Shown piece after piece: positions 55,455 to 63,176 of a stretch of DNA of 63,176 bases. This stretch comes from CAZJOD01 sp964547525 (lineage in GTDB: Bacteria; Bacillota; Clostridia; JAAYHZ01): contig CAZJOD010000003.1 in NCBI GenBank assembly GCA_964547525.1, positions 1-63,176 on the forward strand. Direction: 5' to 3'. Numbering within the stretch: the first letter of the stretch is position 1; each line of letters begins with the position of its first letter. The notes under the pieces were generated by a model. The model ran no database searches. It was not told where the DNA came from and saw only the letters and a list, made by a program, of their open reading frames with translations. Made by a program: the position numbers and the translations under genes.

Positions 55455-57092
55455 TCAGAAACACTCATTAATTACATCCTGTATATCTTGTATAAATTTA
55501 TCGTTTCGTGTTTCAATAATCTTCTCATATAATTCATAATATGTATACTTGTTGTAAGCTGTTTTCTCTTCAAACATATAGGGGATGAGTGATCCAAGAG
55601 TACCTTCGTCAAATCGATATTTTCCGTTACCGTATTCAGGAGAGTTATATATTTTAGTTAACCCCGTTATAATGGAACCTTCCTTTCTCATAATGTTATC
55701 AATCATCATTTCATGAAATGGATATAAGTCAAAACTTGTAATAATTGTGTCAGTTATTCCCTCGTCGTTAAAATTCCCATATAAGCTTTCAGGCAACAAA
55801 ATACCATTATCAACTGTATAACCACGAAATAAAGAAATATTATTAATATTTGATACGGTTTTATCGACATATAAAAGGTTTAATTGATAATCAATCTTGT
55901 AATTGCGGTTTTTGATACCATATTTCATGAGCAAGTTTGCATTCGGGTCGGAATACAACCAATCTAAATACTTTACAGCCGTCTGTTTTTCATTGCATGC
56001 TGAATTAATTACAAACATTTCAAGGTGTTGTAATTGATACGACGGAAAAGCAGGTAGATCATTTAAAAAATAAACGTCATATATGGATTTATCCAAATTA
56101 AAATCTTGATATAAAAACATGCCGTATTCTATAACACCGGCAAGAAGAGATTTAGATTTATTATAATTTAAAATGTTTATATCCGTAGTTATAGAATATT
56201 CTTTAAATATATCCAAATATATTTTGATATCATCTAAAATCGGAGTATCATCAATTCTATAAATGGTTTTTTTTAAATCATCTTTTTTAAAATAATACAT
56301 AAATTCAAGATCCCAGTCTGTATAATATTCTCGGTCATTTATTATCTTTAATAATATATTGCGTTGTGCTTGAAAAATTATTAAATCATGCGGTGTAATC
56401 AAATCTTTTTCAAATATTTCACTACATGCGTTAATAGCATCTTGTAAAGTACTAAGATTTTGTTTTTCCAATTGGCGATTAATATTTCTTTCAATCACAA
56501 AAACAGGACATGAAAGATATGATATTGGTAAACAAATCCCGTATACTCCTGATTGATAACCGACCGATGGAAGTAACTTATAATATTTATTATAAAACTC
56601 TAACAGATATGGTGTTTCGCCGTTTATAAACTTGGTGATATCAGCTATGTAACCTGATTTTATTAAATACAATAGATCATTCGGCATTTTATACTCTTCA
56701 GGTAATACTCTATTGAGATTTCTTGATTGTATGTTATATGTTCCATAGGTAACAAATATATCCGGTCCGAACCCGGAATCCAAAAATATTTTTAGCGTAT
56801 TCGTGTATGTGTCACCTCGCAAGTATAGAGAGCTCTCAACATCCGGCATTCTGACAGAGATACTAAGATCATTTTTACTTAATTCATTTAATTTATTAAA
56901 TATCTGCTTGTACTCGTCTTTTTTATCCCAATATGGATAAAAAATTGTTAACTCACCGTTATTTTGGTCAATAAATGATTTATTCGGATTTACATGCTTC
57001 GGTACATTTTCAACAAAATTAATGTTATATTTTGAGCAAGAACATATAAACATTGATATAGTAAACATTATTAATAAACAAATTTTTTTCAT
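55455..57092 (-). CDS. Extracellular solute-binding lipoprotein
   Basis: 545 residues with AAGGAAG before the ATG. A signal peptide ends at a Cys in MFICSCSK. A family-1-like binding fold follows: ELTIFYPYWDKKDEYKQIF, DSGFGPDIFVTYG, and ACNEKQTAVKYLDWLYSDPNANLLMKYG, the usual late hinge motif of ABC sugar-type binding proteins. No cognate importer permease is nearby; the adjacent ABC genes encode exporters. The C-terminus (DVINECF) is shorter than that of the fragment at 53264 because of a 4-bp difference, so the last residues may be frameshifted. Confidence 0.8.
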   Translation of the reverse strand: MKKICLLIMFTISMFICSCSKYNINFVENVPKHVNPNKSFIDQNNGELTIFYPYWDKKDEYKQIFNKLNELSKNDLSISVRMPDVESSLYLRGDTYTNTLKIFLDSGFGPDIFVTYGTYNIQSRNLNRVLPEEYKMPNDLLYLIKSGYIADITKFINGETPYLLEFYNKYYKLLPSVGYQSGVYGICLPISYLSCPVFVIERNINRQLEKQNLSTLQDAINACSEIFEKDLITPHDLIIFQAQRNILLKIINDREYYTDWDLEFMYYFKKDDLKKTIYRIDDTPILDDIKIYLDIFKEYSITTDINILNYNKSKSLLAGVIEYGMFLYQDFNLDKSIYDVYFLNDLPAFPSYQLQHLEMFVINSACNEKQTAVKYLDWLYSDPNANLLMKYGIKNRNYKIDYQLNLLYVDKTVSNINNISLFRGYTVDNGILLPESLYGNFNDEGITDTIITSFDLYPFHEMMIDNIMRKEGSIITGLTKIYNSPEYGNGKYRFDEGTLGSLIPYMFEEKTAYNKYTYYELYEKIIETRNDKFIQDIQDVINECF

Positions 57093-57286
57093 TTTAGAAC
57101 TTCCTTGAATATGAAATCAAATTCTAATTAATTGATATCCGTCCCCAATGTCTGTCTTTCACCTAAATTCCTTTTTCTTATATTTTAATTACTATTTTTT
57201 GGTATTCATCAATTATTTTGTTCTACGATATTCTATCTTTTCAATTATCTATATTATATCATCCGCCAATAAATCACTCAAGTGAT

Positions 57287-59101
57287 TTACAAATATTTAC
57301 CTGCTTGCAAATTGAACAAGTGGGCATATTTACCGTTTTGCCTCAACAATTCTTCATGTGACCCCTGCTCGGTAACTTTACAACCTCCATCTAAATCTGT
57401 GCTGTCAATGACAAAAATCTTGTCACATAATGTGACATTAGCAAGTCGATGAGAAATCAATATGGCTCCATGATTTTTCCATAACTCAATAAATTTTTTA
57501 AAAATTTCATGCTCTGCTTCCGGATCAAGCGATGCAGACGGTTCATCGAGTATAATGATATCTGCATTGCGGTAGAAAGCACGAGATAAGGCTAGTTTTT
57601 GCTTTTGTCCTCCTGAAAGCTCGATACCTTTTTCATCAAACAAACGTGATATTTGAGTTTCCATACCATTTTCATAATGTAAAACGAATTTATCCGCGTG
57701 TGAAAATTCCAATGCTTTATAAACCCTTGTTTCATCCTGATTTCGTATGTCTCCAAGCATAATATTCATCTTGATACTCATCGAATATGTGGCGAAGTCT
57801 TGAAATTGAGCTCCGAAAATTCTACGTAAAGCGTTGATATCATATTCTTTTACGGAAATACCGTCAAAAAGTATATCGCCTTCATCAGGGTCGTAAAAAC
57901 GAAGCAACAACTTGACAATCGTTGATTTGCCTGCACCATTTAGACCTACAAATGCAACCTTTTCACAATTTGCTATCTTAAATGAACAATCTTTGAGCAC
58001 CCATTTATCTGTATTCGGGTATTTAAAACTCACATTACAAAATTCAATTTTTGGTTTGGATTTTGGAATCAGTAAACCATTACTCTTTATTTCAGGCTGC
58101 CACTTTAAAAAGTCACGAATAACTGCTATTTTTTCACTGTCAACCTGCATTTTTGCAGTGGTATCAAATATTTCTGTCAAGCTTTTTTTTACCTGTTCTG
58201 TGATGTTTACATAATATTGTATGTCACCAACACCGATTTTGTTGGCAGCAAACTTATATACGGCATAGATAAAGGTTACAGCAATACCTGCAGTCTGTAT
58301 CAAATATGTCCCGAGAAGTGTGAAGTTATGTCTAATACCGTGTATGTTTTTATCTGTATACCAACTTCGCCACATATCGAAATATAGATTTGTAAAATAT
58401 TTCGTATTATTATATAACCTTAATTCCTCGGCACAGTCCCTGTTACACAAGACATTATAATAATAATACATTTTTCTATATTCATTGGATTTTTCCCAAT
58501 CATATCGCCAAATGAAATCATAAAACCGTTTATTCACTATAATTGTGGGTATAACGGAAAAAGCTATGAGTATAGCAATAAAGGGCGATAAGGAAATCAA
58601 TATAGCAATGATGGAAACAAGCGAAATAATGTTAGCAATAATCCACAAACTATTCCATGTTATATTGCTGATAATGTATTGATTATCCTGCACTACCTTT
58701 AATATGTCATGATCTTTTGAGTTGTCAAAAAATGAAAGATCGCAACTAATAATCTTGTCTATAAGCATATTATCAATATTGTGTCTCGTTTTCTTTTCAA
58801 GTGCCGTATATATGAGATGACCTAAATGAACAGAAAATTTTGAAAATATCAAACACAAAATAAATGCTATTGTCCATAATACAAGCTTATGGAATGATCT
58901 GTATTTATCAATAAAAACCATTAAATTTATAATTTCTTTAAGTGCATAAGCATAGAGCAATGGAAAAAGCCTTTGAAGAACATAATCAACAGTCAATATG
59001 AAAGTCAAGACCGGTGAACTACTAAAGGTGAGCTTTACCCCGAAGCATGTATTCTCAAAGCCGGACTTAATTATTTTTACAAACTTTTTTATTTTATTCA
59101 T
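57287..59101 (-). CDS. ABC exporter half-transporter, second subunit
   Basis: 604 residues. The start is the ATG at 59101, 8 nt after GGGAGG; a TTG at 59107 is in frame but too close to that site. Six membrane segments in the first ~320 residues are followed by a complete ATPase domain: Walker A GLNGAGKST, Q-loop AQFQDF, signature LSGGQKQKLALSRAF, Walker B IIILDEPSASLDPEAE, switch His in LISHRLANV. It overlaps the preceding subunit by 8 nt and very probably forms a heterodimer with it. An AAATCAC/GTGATTT hairpin spans the stop codon. Substrate unknown: drug, peptide or lipid. Confidence 0.92.
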   Translation of the reverse strand: MNKIKKFVKIIKSGFENTCFGVKLTFSSSPVLTFILTVDYVLQRLFPLLYAYALKEIINLMVFIDKYRSFHKLVLWTIAFILCLIFSKFSVHLGHLIYTALEKKTRHNIDNMLIDKIISCDLSFFDNSKDHDILKVVQDNQYIISNITWNSLWIIANIISLVSIIAILISLSPFIAILIAFSVIPTIIVNKRFYDFIWRYDWEKSNEYRKMYYYYNVLCNRDCAEELRLYNNTKYFTNLYFDMWRSWYTDKNIHGIRHNFTLLGTYLIQTAGIAVTFIYAVYKFAANKIGVGDIQYYVNITEQVKKSLTEIFDTTAKMQVDSEKIAVIRDFLKWQPEIKSNGLLIPKSKPKIEFCNVSFKYPNTDKWVLKDCSFKIANCEKVAFVGLNGAGKSTIVKLLLRFYDPDEGDILFDGISVKEYDINALRRIFGAQFQDFATYSMSIKMNIMLGDIRNQDETRVYKALEFSHADKFVLHYENGMETQISRLFDEKGIELSGGQKQKLALSRAFYRNADIIILDEPSASLDPEAEHEIFKKFIELWKNHGAILISHRLANVTLCDKIFVIDSTDLDGGCKVTEQGSHEELLRQNGKYAHLFNLQAGKYL

Positions 59102-60890
59102 TCTCAATCACCTCCCGATAAGCATTAGCCTGCATATTGAAAAGCTCAGCATATCTCTTGTTTTTGTTCATCAAATGATTATGGGAACCGTATTCAATAA
59201 GCCGGCCGTCTTCAATCAATACAATCATGTCCGCCATAACTACCGCAGAAAGGCGATGTGAAATTAAAACCGCTGATCTATTTGTGCATAATTGTGTGAA
59301 TTTCCTAAATACATGATCTTCAGCTTCAGCGTCAAGTGCTGATGTAGGCTCATCTAAAATAACTATGGCAGCGTCTTTATAAAAAGCTCTTGCGAGTGAT
59401 ATTTTCTGACGCTCTCCACCTGATGGCTCATAATTATCATCACCGTAAAGCCGCAATAATAAAGTGTCGTATCCTCTAGGTAGCTTTTCCGCTATTTTTT
59501 CGACTCCGCTTATATCACAAGCTCTTTTAAAACGCTCCTCATCAAAATTTTCAATATCCGACATCATTATGTTATCACGTAATGATGTTTTATACATTTG
59601 ATTATTTTGAAATAACACACCATACAGACCCCGCAAGGCATTAATATCATATTCTTTTCCAGGTATACCGTCATACAGGATTACACCTTCAGTGGGGTCA
59701 TAAAAGCGACATAATAATTTTGTAAGTGTAGTTTTTCCTGCTCCATTGATTCCTACAACCGCAAGCTTTTCACCTTTTTTCAGTTTAAAACTGATATTTG
59801 TTAGCACATTGTCATTGCTACCGGGATATTTGAAACTTACATTACGAAATTCTATATCAGGTATGCCATTAAAAGTTTTTGTACCCTTTTCCTCAATGGA
59901 TGATTCAAGCTTCATAAAGCTTTCAAATTTTCCTGCACATTGTACATAATCACGGTAAAAGCAAGAAAACGCAAAACAGGTGTCTTCCACCGAAGCCATA
60001 AGTGTCATCATAAGTCCTATGTATAACGCTACATCACCTGTGCTTATGCTACCTGTTTTTATATCAAAAATTATATAACAAAGCAAAGTGACAAGTCCGA
60101 GGGAATTGATTAACTGACCGATTATTTCCTTGCCGGTTTGCTTTTCCTTTAGTTTCACATGTGAGCTATACAGTTGTTTCCAAATATTTTTATACCTGCC
60201 TAAAAATAAATCTTCGAACCCGTAAAGTCTCAGCTCTGCTGCCGTTGTACGTCCGGTCAATATATCCCGATAGTAATTTGACCTGCGTTGTTTTGTTTCT
60301 TCGCTTCGGTATAGTTTGTATTCGGTAATTGCATTCCTGCAATTAATAATTAATGTCGGTATGTAAAATAGCACAATAGCTATGGCAGGAATCGGATATC
60401 TGCCCCAAACTCCCCCAATTGCCAAAGAAGCTATCACAAGACTTTTTATAAATGTAAGGATATCATTAAACACATACGGATAACCGGGAGAGTTGTCTAC
60501 AACACTCATGGCATTTTGGAATTTGGGGTCGTAAAATTTCCCAACATCAAGTGATGAAAGCTTTTCTATAATCATGCTCTGACGTTTATTATCTATAGTT
60601 TCGTAAGACATTTTATCAATAAAGCCATTGAAAGTATTTACGAATAACAAAAGTATTTTTATCATAATATAAAATCCAACCATTAACCAAACCCGTCGGT
60701 TTACGCCGGATACTGACAAAGTGTTTATAATATTTTGCCAGTTGTACAAGACAACAAAAGGCAAAATTGAAAAAAGAATCTCGCATAAAACCAATGTAAT
60801 ATATCGAAGCGGAGCATATCGAAAGCAAAACTTTGTTGATTCCACCGATGCTAAAAACATGTCTTTTACTGTATTTACAAGTTTCTTCAT
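59094..60890 (-). CDS. ABC exporter half-transporter, first subunit
   Basis: 598 residues with GGAGG 9 nt before the ATG, which overlaps the ABC-F stop by 4 nt. The transmembrane domain covers ~1-330. The ATPase domain has Walker A GINGAGKTTLTKLL, signature PSGGERQKISLARAF, Walker B AIVILDEPTSALDAEAE and switch His in LISHRLSAV. Both nucleotide-binding domains of the pair look catalytically intact. The gene order ABC-F, exporter, exporter with overlapping ends means one translationally coupled operon. Confidence 0.92.
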   Translation of the reverse strand: MKKLVNTVKDMFLASVESTKFCFRYAPLRYITLVLCEILFSILPFVVLYNWQNIINTLSVSGVNRRVWLMVGFYIMIKILLLFVNTFNGFIDKMSYETIDNKRQSMIIEKLSSLDVGKFYDPKFQNAMSVVDNSPGYPYVFNDILTFIKSLVIASLAIGGVWGRYPIPAIAIVLFYIPTLIINCRNAITEYKLYRSEETKQRRSNYYRDILTGRTTAAELRLYGFEDLFLGRYKNIWKQLYSSHVKLKEKQTGKEIIGQLINSLGLVTLLCYIIFDIKTGSISTGDVALYIGLMMTLMASVEDTCFAFSCFYRDYVQCAGKFESFMKLESSIEEKGTKTFNGIPDIEFRNVSFKYPGSNDNVLTNISFKLKKGEKLAVVGINGAGKTTLTKLLCRFYDPTEGVILYDGIPGKEYDINALRGLYGVLFQNNQMYKTSLRDNIMMSDIENFDEERFKRACDISGVEKIAEKLPRGYDTLLLRLYGDDNYEPSGGERQKISLARAFYKDAAIVILDEPTSALDAEAEDHVFRKFTQLCTNRSAVLISHRLSAVVMADMIVLIEDGRLIEYGSHNHLMNKNKRYAELFNMQANAYREVIENE

Positions 60891-62500
60891 TCAAACAAGT
60901 CCTCCATATTGATAATTTTGGTTGCCCACGATATGTCAGCATTGGTATCATGTGTCGTCATCAACAACGTACCTTCGAACTCCTCTAATGCATGCATCAA
61001 TACTTCTTTTGAATAAACATCAAGGTGATTTGTGGGTTCATCGAGGATTATAAGATTGACAGGTTTCATCATAGCAATGCAAAGACGCAGTCTTGTCATT
61101 TCACCACCTGAAAGTGTCCGCACTTCATTGAAAAAATGTATAGCGTTGAGTCCGCATGAGAACATAACCGCCTGTAATTCCTTTTGTGGGATTTCGGGAT
61201 AATATTCCTTTACAAACTCTATTGTTTTAATTGCACCGTGCTTGCTTTTTTTGCTCCCGTATCGTTTACATACATATTTGCCTAAGCGCGAAAAATTATT
61301 TTCATAATCTTCCTCTTGGCGTAGAAATACGGATTCAATACCTTCTCCATATTCAATCATCCCCGAAACAAGTGATATGTCTCCATATATACTTTTTAAC
61401 AATGTCGTTTTACCGATACCATTAAACCCTTTGAACACGATTTTCTCTCCACGTGTTACAGATAATGATATTGGCGGCAATATCGGCGAACAATCGTATC
61501 CAACCTCGACTGAATCAAGAATCATAATATGCTTTGCCGCACCGCGTTGATATTTAAATTTAAACTGCGGTTTTACTATTTCATCCGGTTTTTCAATACG
61601 CTCAAGGGTTATGAGCATCTTTTTAAGCCATGTTGATTTTGATGAAACTATTCCCGAACCTTTGTCCTTTGCAATTCTTTCTTCTGCACGGATAATATAT
61701 TTCTGTTGTGCTATTTGTTGTTGTAGTTGAACTTCCTCACGTTTTTGCTTTTCTTGTACATAGTAATCATAATTTCCTTCATACACTTTGAATTTACGAT
61801 TGGCAATCTCCACTATTTTATTAGAAATTTTATTCAAGAAAGCCCTGTCATGAGAAATGACTATATACGGATACTTTAATCGGCACAGATAATCTCCCAG
61901 CCATCCGATGTAGTTAATATCAAGAAAATTAGTCGGTTCATCCAGTATTAGAATATCGTTTTCAGTCAATAGCAGTTTTGCAAGTATAAGCTTTGTTTTC
62001 ATGCCCCCTGAAAGCATATTAACTGTTTTAATACGGTCATCATCTGTAAAACCGAGACCAAGCAGCACATTTGTGATTTTTTTCTCTATCTGGTCGAATT
62101 CCTGCTTTTCAAGATAGTCAAAAATTCTCTGTGCTCGAGAAACCGCTTTCATCTGATCGTCATCAGACATTATCGAAATATTATCGTATATCTCCGATAT
62201 TTGTCGGTCCAGTTCATATAAAGGGTCGAAAACAGAATTTAAGTAATCATAGACAGAACAAGTTTTATCTGTATCGGCAAATTGGTCAAGATGTCCAATT
62301 TTAAGTTTGCCATTCGTTTCTATTGACCACTGTTCAGGCACAATCTCACCAAGTAACATTTTTAAAAAAGTCGATTTACCGCAGCCATTCGGTCCGACAA
62401 GGCCAATATGGTCGTTGTCACAAACCATAAGCTGTGCACTATTGAATATATTTTTACCAAAAAAACCATGTGATAGATTGCTAACTTTAAATAACCTCAT
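60887..62500 (-). CDS. ABC-F protein, probable ribosome-protection type
   Basis: 537 residues with GGAGG 9 nt before the ATG. There are two ATPase domains and no membrane segments. Domain 1 has GPNGCGKSTFLKMLLG, LSGGMKTKLILAKLLL and ILILDEPTNFLD; domain 2 has GFNGIGKTTLLKSIYG, LSGGEMTRLRLCIAMM and LIILDEPTNHLD. A charged inter-domain linker lies around residues 230-320. ABC-F proteins act on the ribosomal E site; one group removes antibiotics from the ribosome. The long attenuator-type leader upstream and the adjacent exporter genes favour an antibiotic-resistance role here, rather than a housekeeping one. Drug class cannot be told. Confidence 0.9.
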   Translation of the reverse strand: MRLFKVSNLSHGFFGKNIFNSAQLMVCDNDHIGLVGPNGCGKSTFLKMLLGEIVPEQWSIETNGKLKIGHLDQFADTDKTCSVYDYLNSVFDPLYELDRQISEIYDNISIMSDDDQMKAVSRAQRIFDYLEKQEFDQIEKKITNVLLGLGFTDDDRIKTVNMLSGGMKTKLILAKLLLTENDILILDEPTNFLDINYIGWLGDYLCRLKYPYIVISHDRAFLNKISNKIVEIANRKFKVYEGNYDYYVQEKQKREEVQLQQQIAQQKYIIRAEERIAKDKGSGIVSSKSTWLKKMLITLERIEKPDEIVKPQFKFKYQRGAAKHIMILDSVEVGYDCSPILPPISLSVTRGEKIVFKGFNGIGKTTLLKSIYGDISLVSGMIEYGEGIESVFLRQEEDYENNFSRLGKYVCKRYGSKKSKHGAIKTIEFVKEYYPEIPQKELQAVMFSCGLNAIHFFNEVRTLSGGEMTRLRLCIAMMKPVNLIILDEPTNHLDVYSKEVLMHALEEFEGTLLMTTHDTNADISWATKIINMEDLFE

Positions 62501-62598
62501 AATAAAAAACCTCCAATTCGAAATAAATATTTATAAAGGCATCAAGCCTTTGGGTTTTGATCTACCGATTAATGTAGGAATTCCGGTGAAATACGATT

Positions 62599-62679
62599 AA
62601 AAAAAGCAGGCAAAGCAAAAACAACACTAATACCAAATAGTATAAGGTGATAAGTGCCGCAGTCCGCTCCTTGCCTACT
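62599..62679 (-). terminator. Second terminator/attenuator hairpin in the ABC-F leader
   Basis: AGTAGGCAAGG (62679-62669) pairs with CTTTGCCTGCT (62615-62605) over 11 positions with G-T wobbles. The 3' arm is followed directly by TTTTTTT. The loop of ~53 nt may fold further. It lies about 100 nt before the ABC-F start codon. Confidence 0.65.
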
Positions 62680-62691
62680 TTATTTAAACAT

Positions 62692-62723
62692 AAAAATAGC
62701 GAACAACCGAATCAGCTGTTCGC
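62692..62723 (-). terminator. First terminator-like hairpin in the ABC-F leader
   Basis: GCGAACA (62723-62717, minus strand) pairs with TGTTCGC (62705-62699) around an 11-nt loop and is followed by TATTTTTA. It begins 20 nt after the leader-peptide stop codon, where ribosome position could decide folding. Confidence 0.65.
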
Positions 62724-62742
62724 GTTTATTCAAGATATTACT

Positions 62743-62883
62743 TTACTTGATATTAAAAAAGGCGCAGCTATAACGGTAAAAATGGGCAGTCTTTCCCCTT
62801 ATGGTTGCATCTTTAAATATATGAGTCAATGTAATAATATATAGAACACTGACCGATATGAAATCCAGTTTAATTTTTTCCAT
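62743..62883 (-). CDS. 46-codon leader peptide upstream of the ABC-F gene
   Basis: GTGAGGTGAG lies 6 nt before the ATG at 62883. The 46 residues begin MEKIKLDFISVSVLYIITL and end in an aromatic-rich stretch (HFYRYSCAFFNIK) before TAA at 62743. The first half is hydrophobic. It starts about 27 nt into the predicted transcript and stops just before two terminator hairpins. This is the arrangement expected when a ribosome stalled by a drug changes leader folding to let transcription reach a resistance gene. It might instead be a small functional protein. Confidence 0.65.
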   Translation of the reverse strand: MEKIKLDFISVSVLYIITLTHIFKDATIRGKTAHFYRYSCAFFNIK

Positions 62884-62915
62884 TTTAGCTCACCTCACTT
62901 TCGTTATTTTCCTAT

Positions 62916-62944
62916 ATTATACAATTTAATATATCGGTAGTCAA
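62916..62944 (-). promoter_or_regulatory. Consensus sigma-A promoter of the ABC-F/exporter operon
   Basis: TTGACT (62944-62939), exactly 17 nt, then TATAAT (62921-62916) on the minus strand. Predicted start of transcription near 62909, giving a leader of about 400 nt. Confidence 0.85.
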
Positions 62945-62996
62945 TATATTTCAGATGATTTTAAATTATTTATTCTTTATTTAAAAAAATTTCTCG

Positions 62997-63040
62997 GGGA
63001 CAAATCTCAACTAACCCCACTTTTTTATGAATGTAACCAT
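62997..63040 (+). repeat. 44-bp direct repeat, copy B
   Basis: Begins GGGACAAATCTCAACTAACC and ends GAATGTAACCAT; 41/44 identical to copy A at 54439-54482, same orientation. It lies about 50 bp upstream of the ABC-F operon promoter. No gene was seen from here to the right edge. Confidence 0.8.
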
Positions 63041-63176
63041 ATGTAAACCATGCATATTTCTTATCCATTTTTTTCTATACATAAAAAAATGAAAAAAGAC
63101 AATTAACTACAATTTACCTTGTTTCTATTGCAGAATCATTTGATTTATATAATAATTGTTAAATATAAGACTTATT

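Noticed and set aside
62647..62844. 65-codon plus-strand ORF opposite the ABC-F leader
   Set aside because: It is the antisense shadow of the leader peptide and hairpins; the minus-strand ORF has the promoter and ribosome site.

Overview
The window looks like chromosomal DNA of a low-GC, Gram-positive, probably spore-forming anaerobe of the class Clostridia. The reasons are AT-rich DNA, strong AGGAGG ribosome-binding sites with GTG and TTG starts, many lipoproteins, sigma-A type promoters, a GerMN-domain lipoprotein, a B12-riboswitch operon and an Acr3-type arsenic operon. No rRNA, tRNA, CRISPR array or intact transposase was seen. Almost all genes lie on the minus strand. The exceptions are a plus-strand block at 14.4-19.3 kb and the DUF188 gene at 54 kb.

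Layout. 0-6.6 kb: a possible surface-glycan locus with a lipoprotein made of two beta-helix halves, a MORN-repeat/BNR-propeller fusion, an SGNH hydrolase and a ferredoxin-tailed aldo/keto-reductase homologue that lacks its catalytic Tyr and Lys. 6.9-14.2 kb: a PLP beta-eliminating lyase with an operator-like array upstream, a SulP anion transporter, an ACT-domain protein and a large TIR-transmembrane-propeller protein. 14.4-19.3 kb (plus strand): an aromatic amino acid permease, an amidohydrolase, a Cys-rich small protein and lipB-lipA. 19.5-24.8 kb: a beta-lactamase-fold fragment, a flavin reductase, a URO-D-like protein, a GerMN lipoprotein and a TIM-barrel isomerase. 24.9-32.2 kb: a cobalamin uptake and salvage operon (btuFCD, cobU, cobS, cobO, a small ORF, a second CobU-like gene, an AIR-synthase-like gene and a HAD gene) behind a cobalamin riboswitch. 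32.4-36 kb: an orphan lipoprotein and arsR-acr3-truncated arsD with a palindromic operator. 36.2-45.7 kb: flavodoxin/PIG-L/isomerase operon, SWIM plus SNF2 pair, a beta-CASP MBL nuclease and a HepT-MntA module. 45.8-53 kb: a URO-D-like gene, an AraC gene broken by one in-frame stop, and a two-component/metalloprotease/serine-hydrolase cluster.

From 53 kb to the end the window is a rearranged accessory region. It carries remnants of solute-binding-protein genes and of an aldo/keto reductase, a small block that looks less AT-rich, one intact solute-binding lipoprotein, two ABC exporter half-transporters and an ABC-F gene. The ABC-F gene sits behind a leader of about 400 nt with a consensus promoter, a 46-codon leader peptide and two terminator-like hairpins. 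This is the architecture of drug-inducible ABC-F resistance genes. The 8.6-kb stretch holding the solute-binding protein, exporter and ABC-F genes lies between two 44-bp direct repeats (41/44 identical). That stretch is the best candidate here for an undescribed, possibly mobile, inducible resistance or immunity module.
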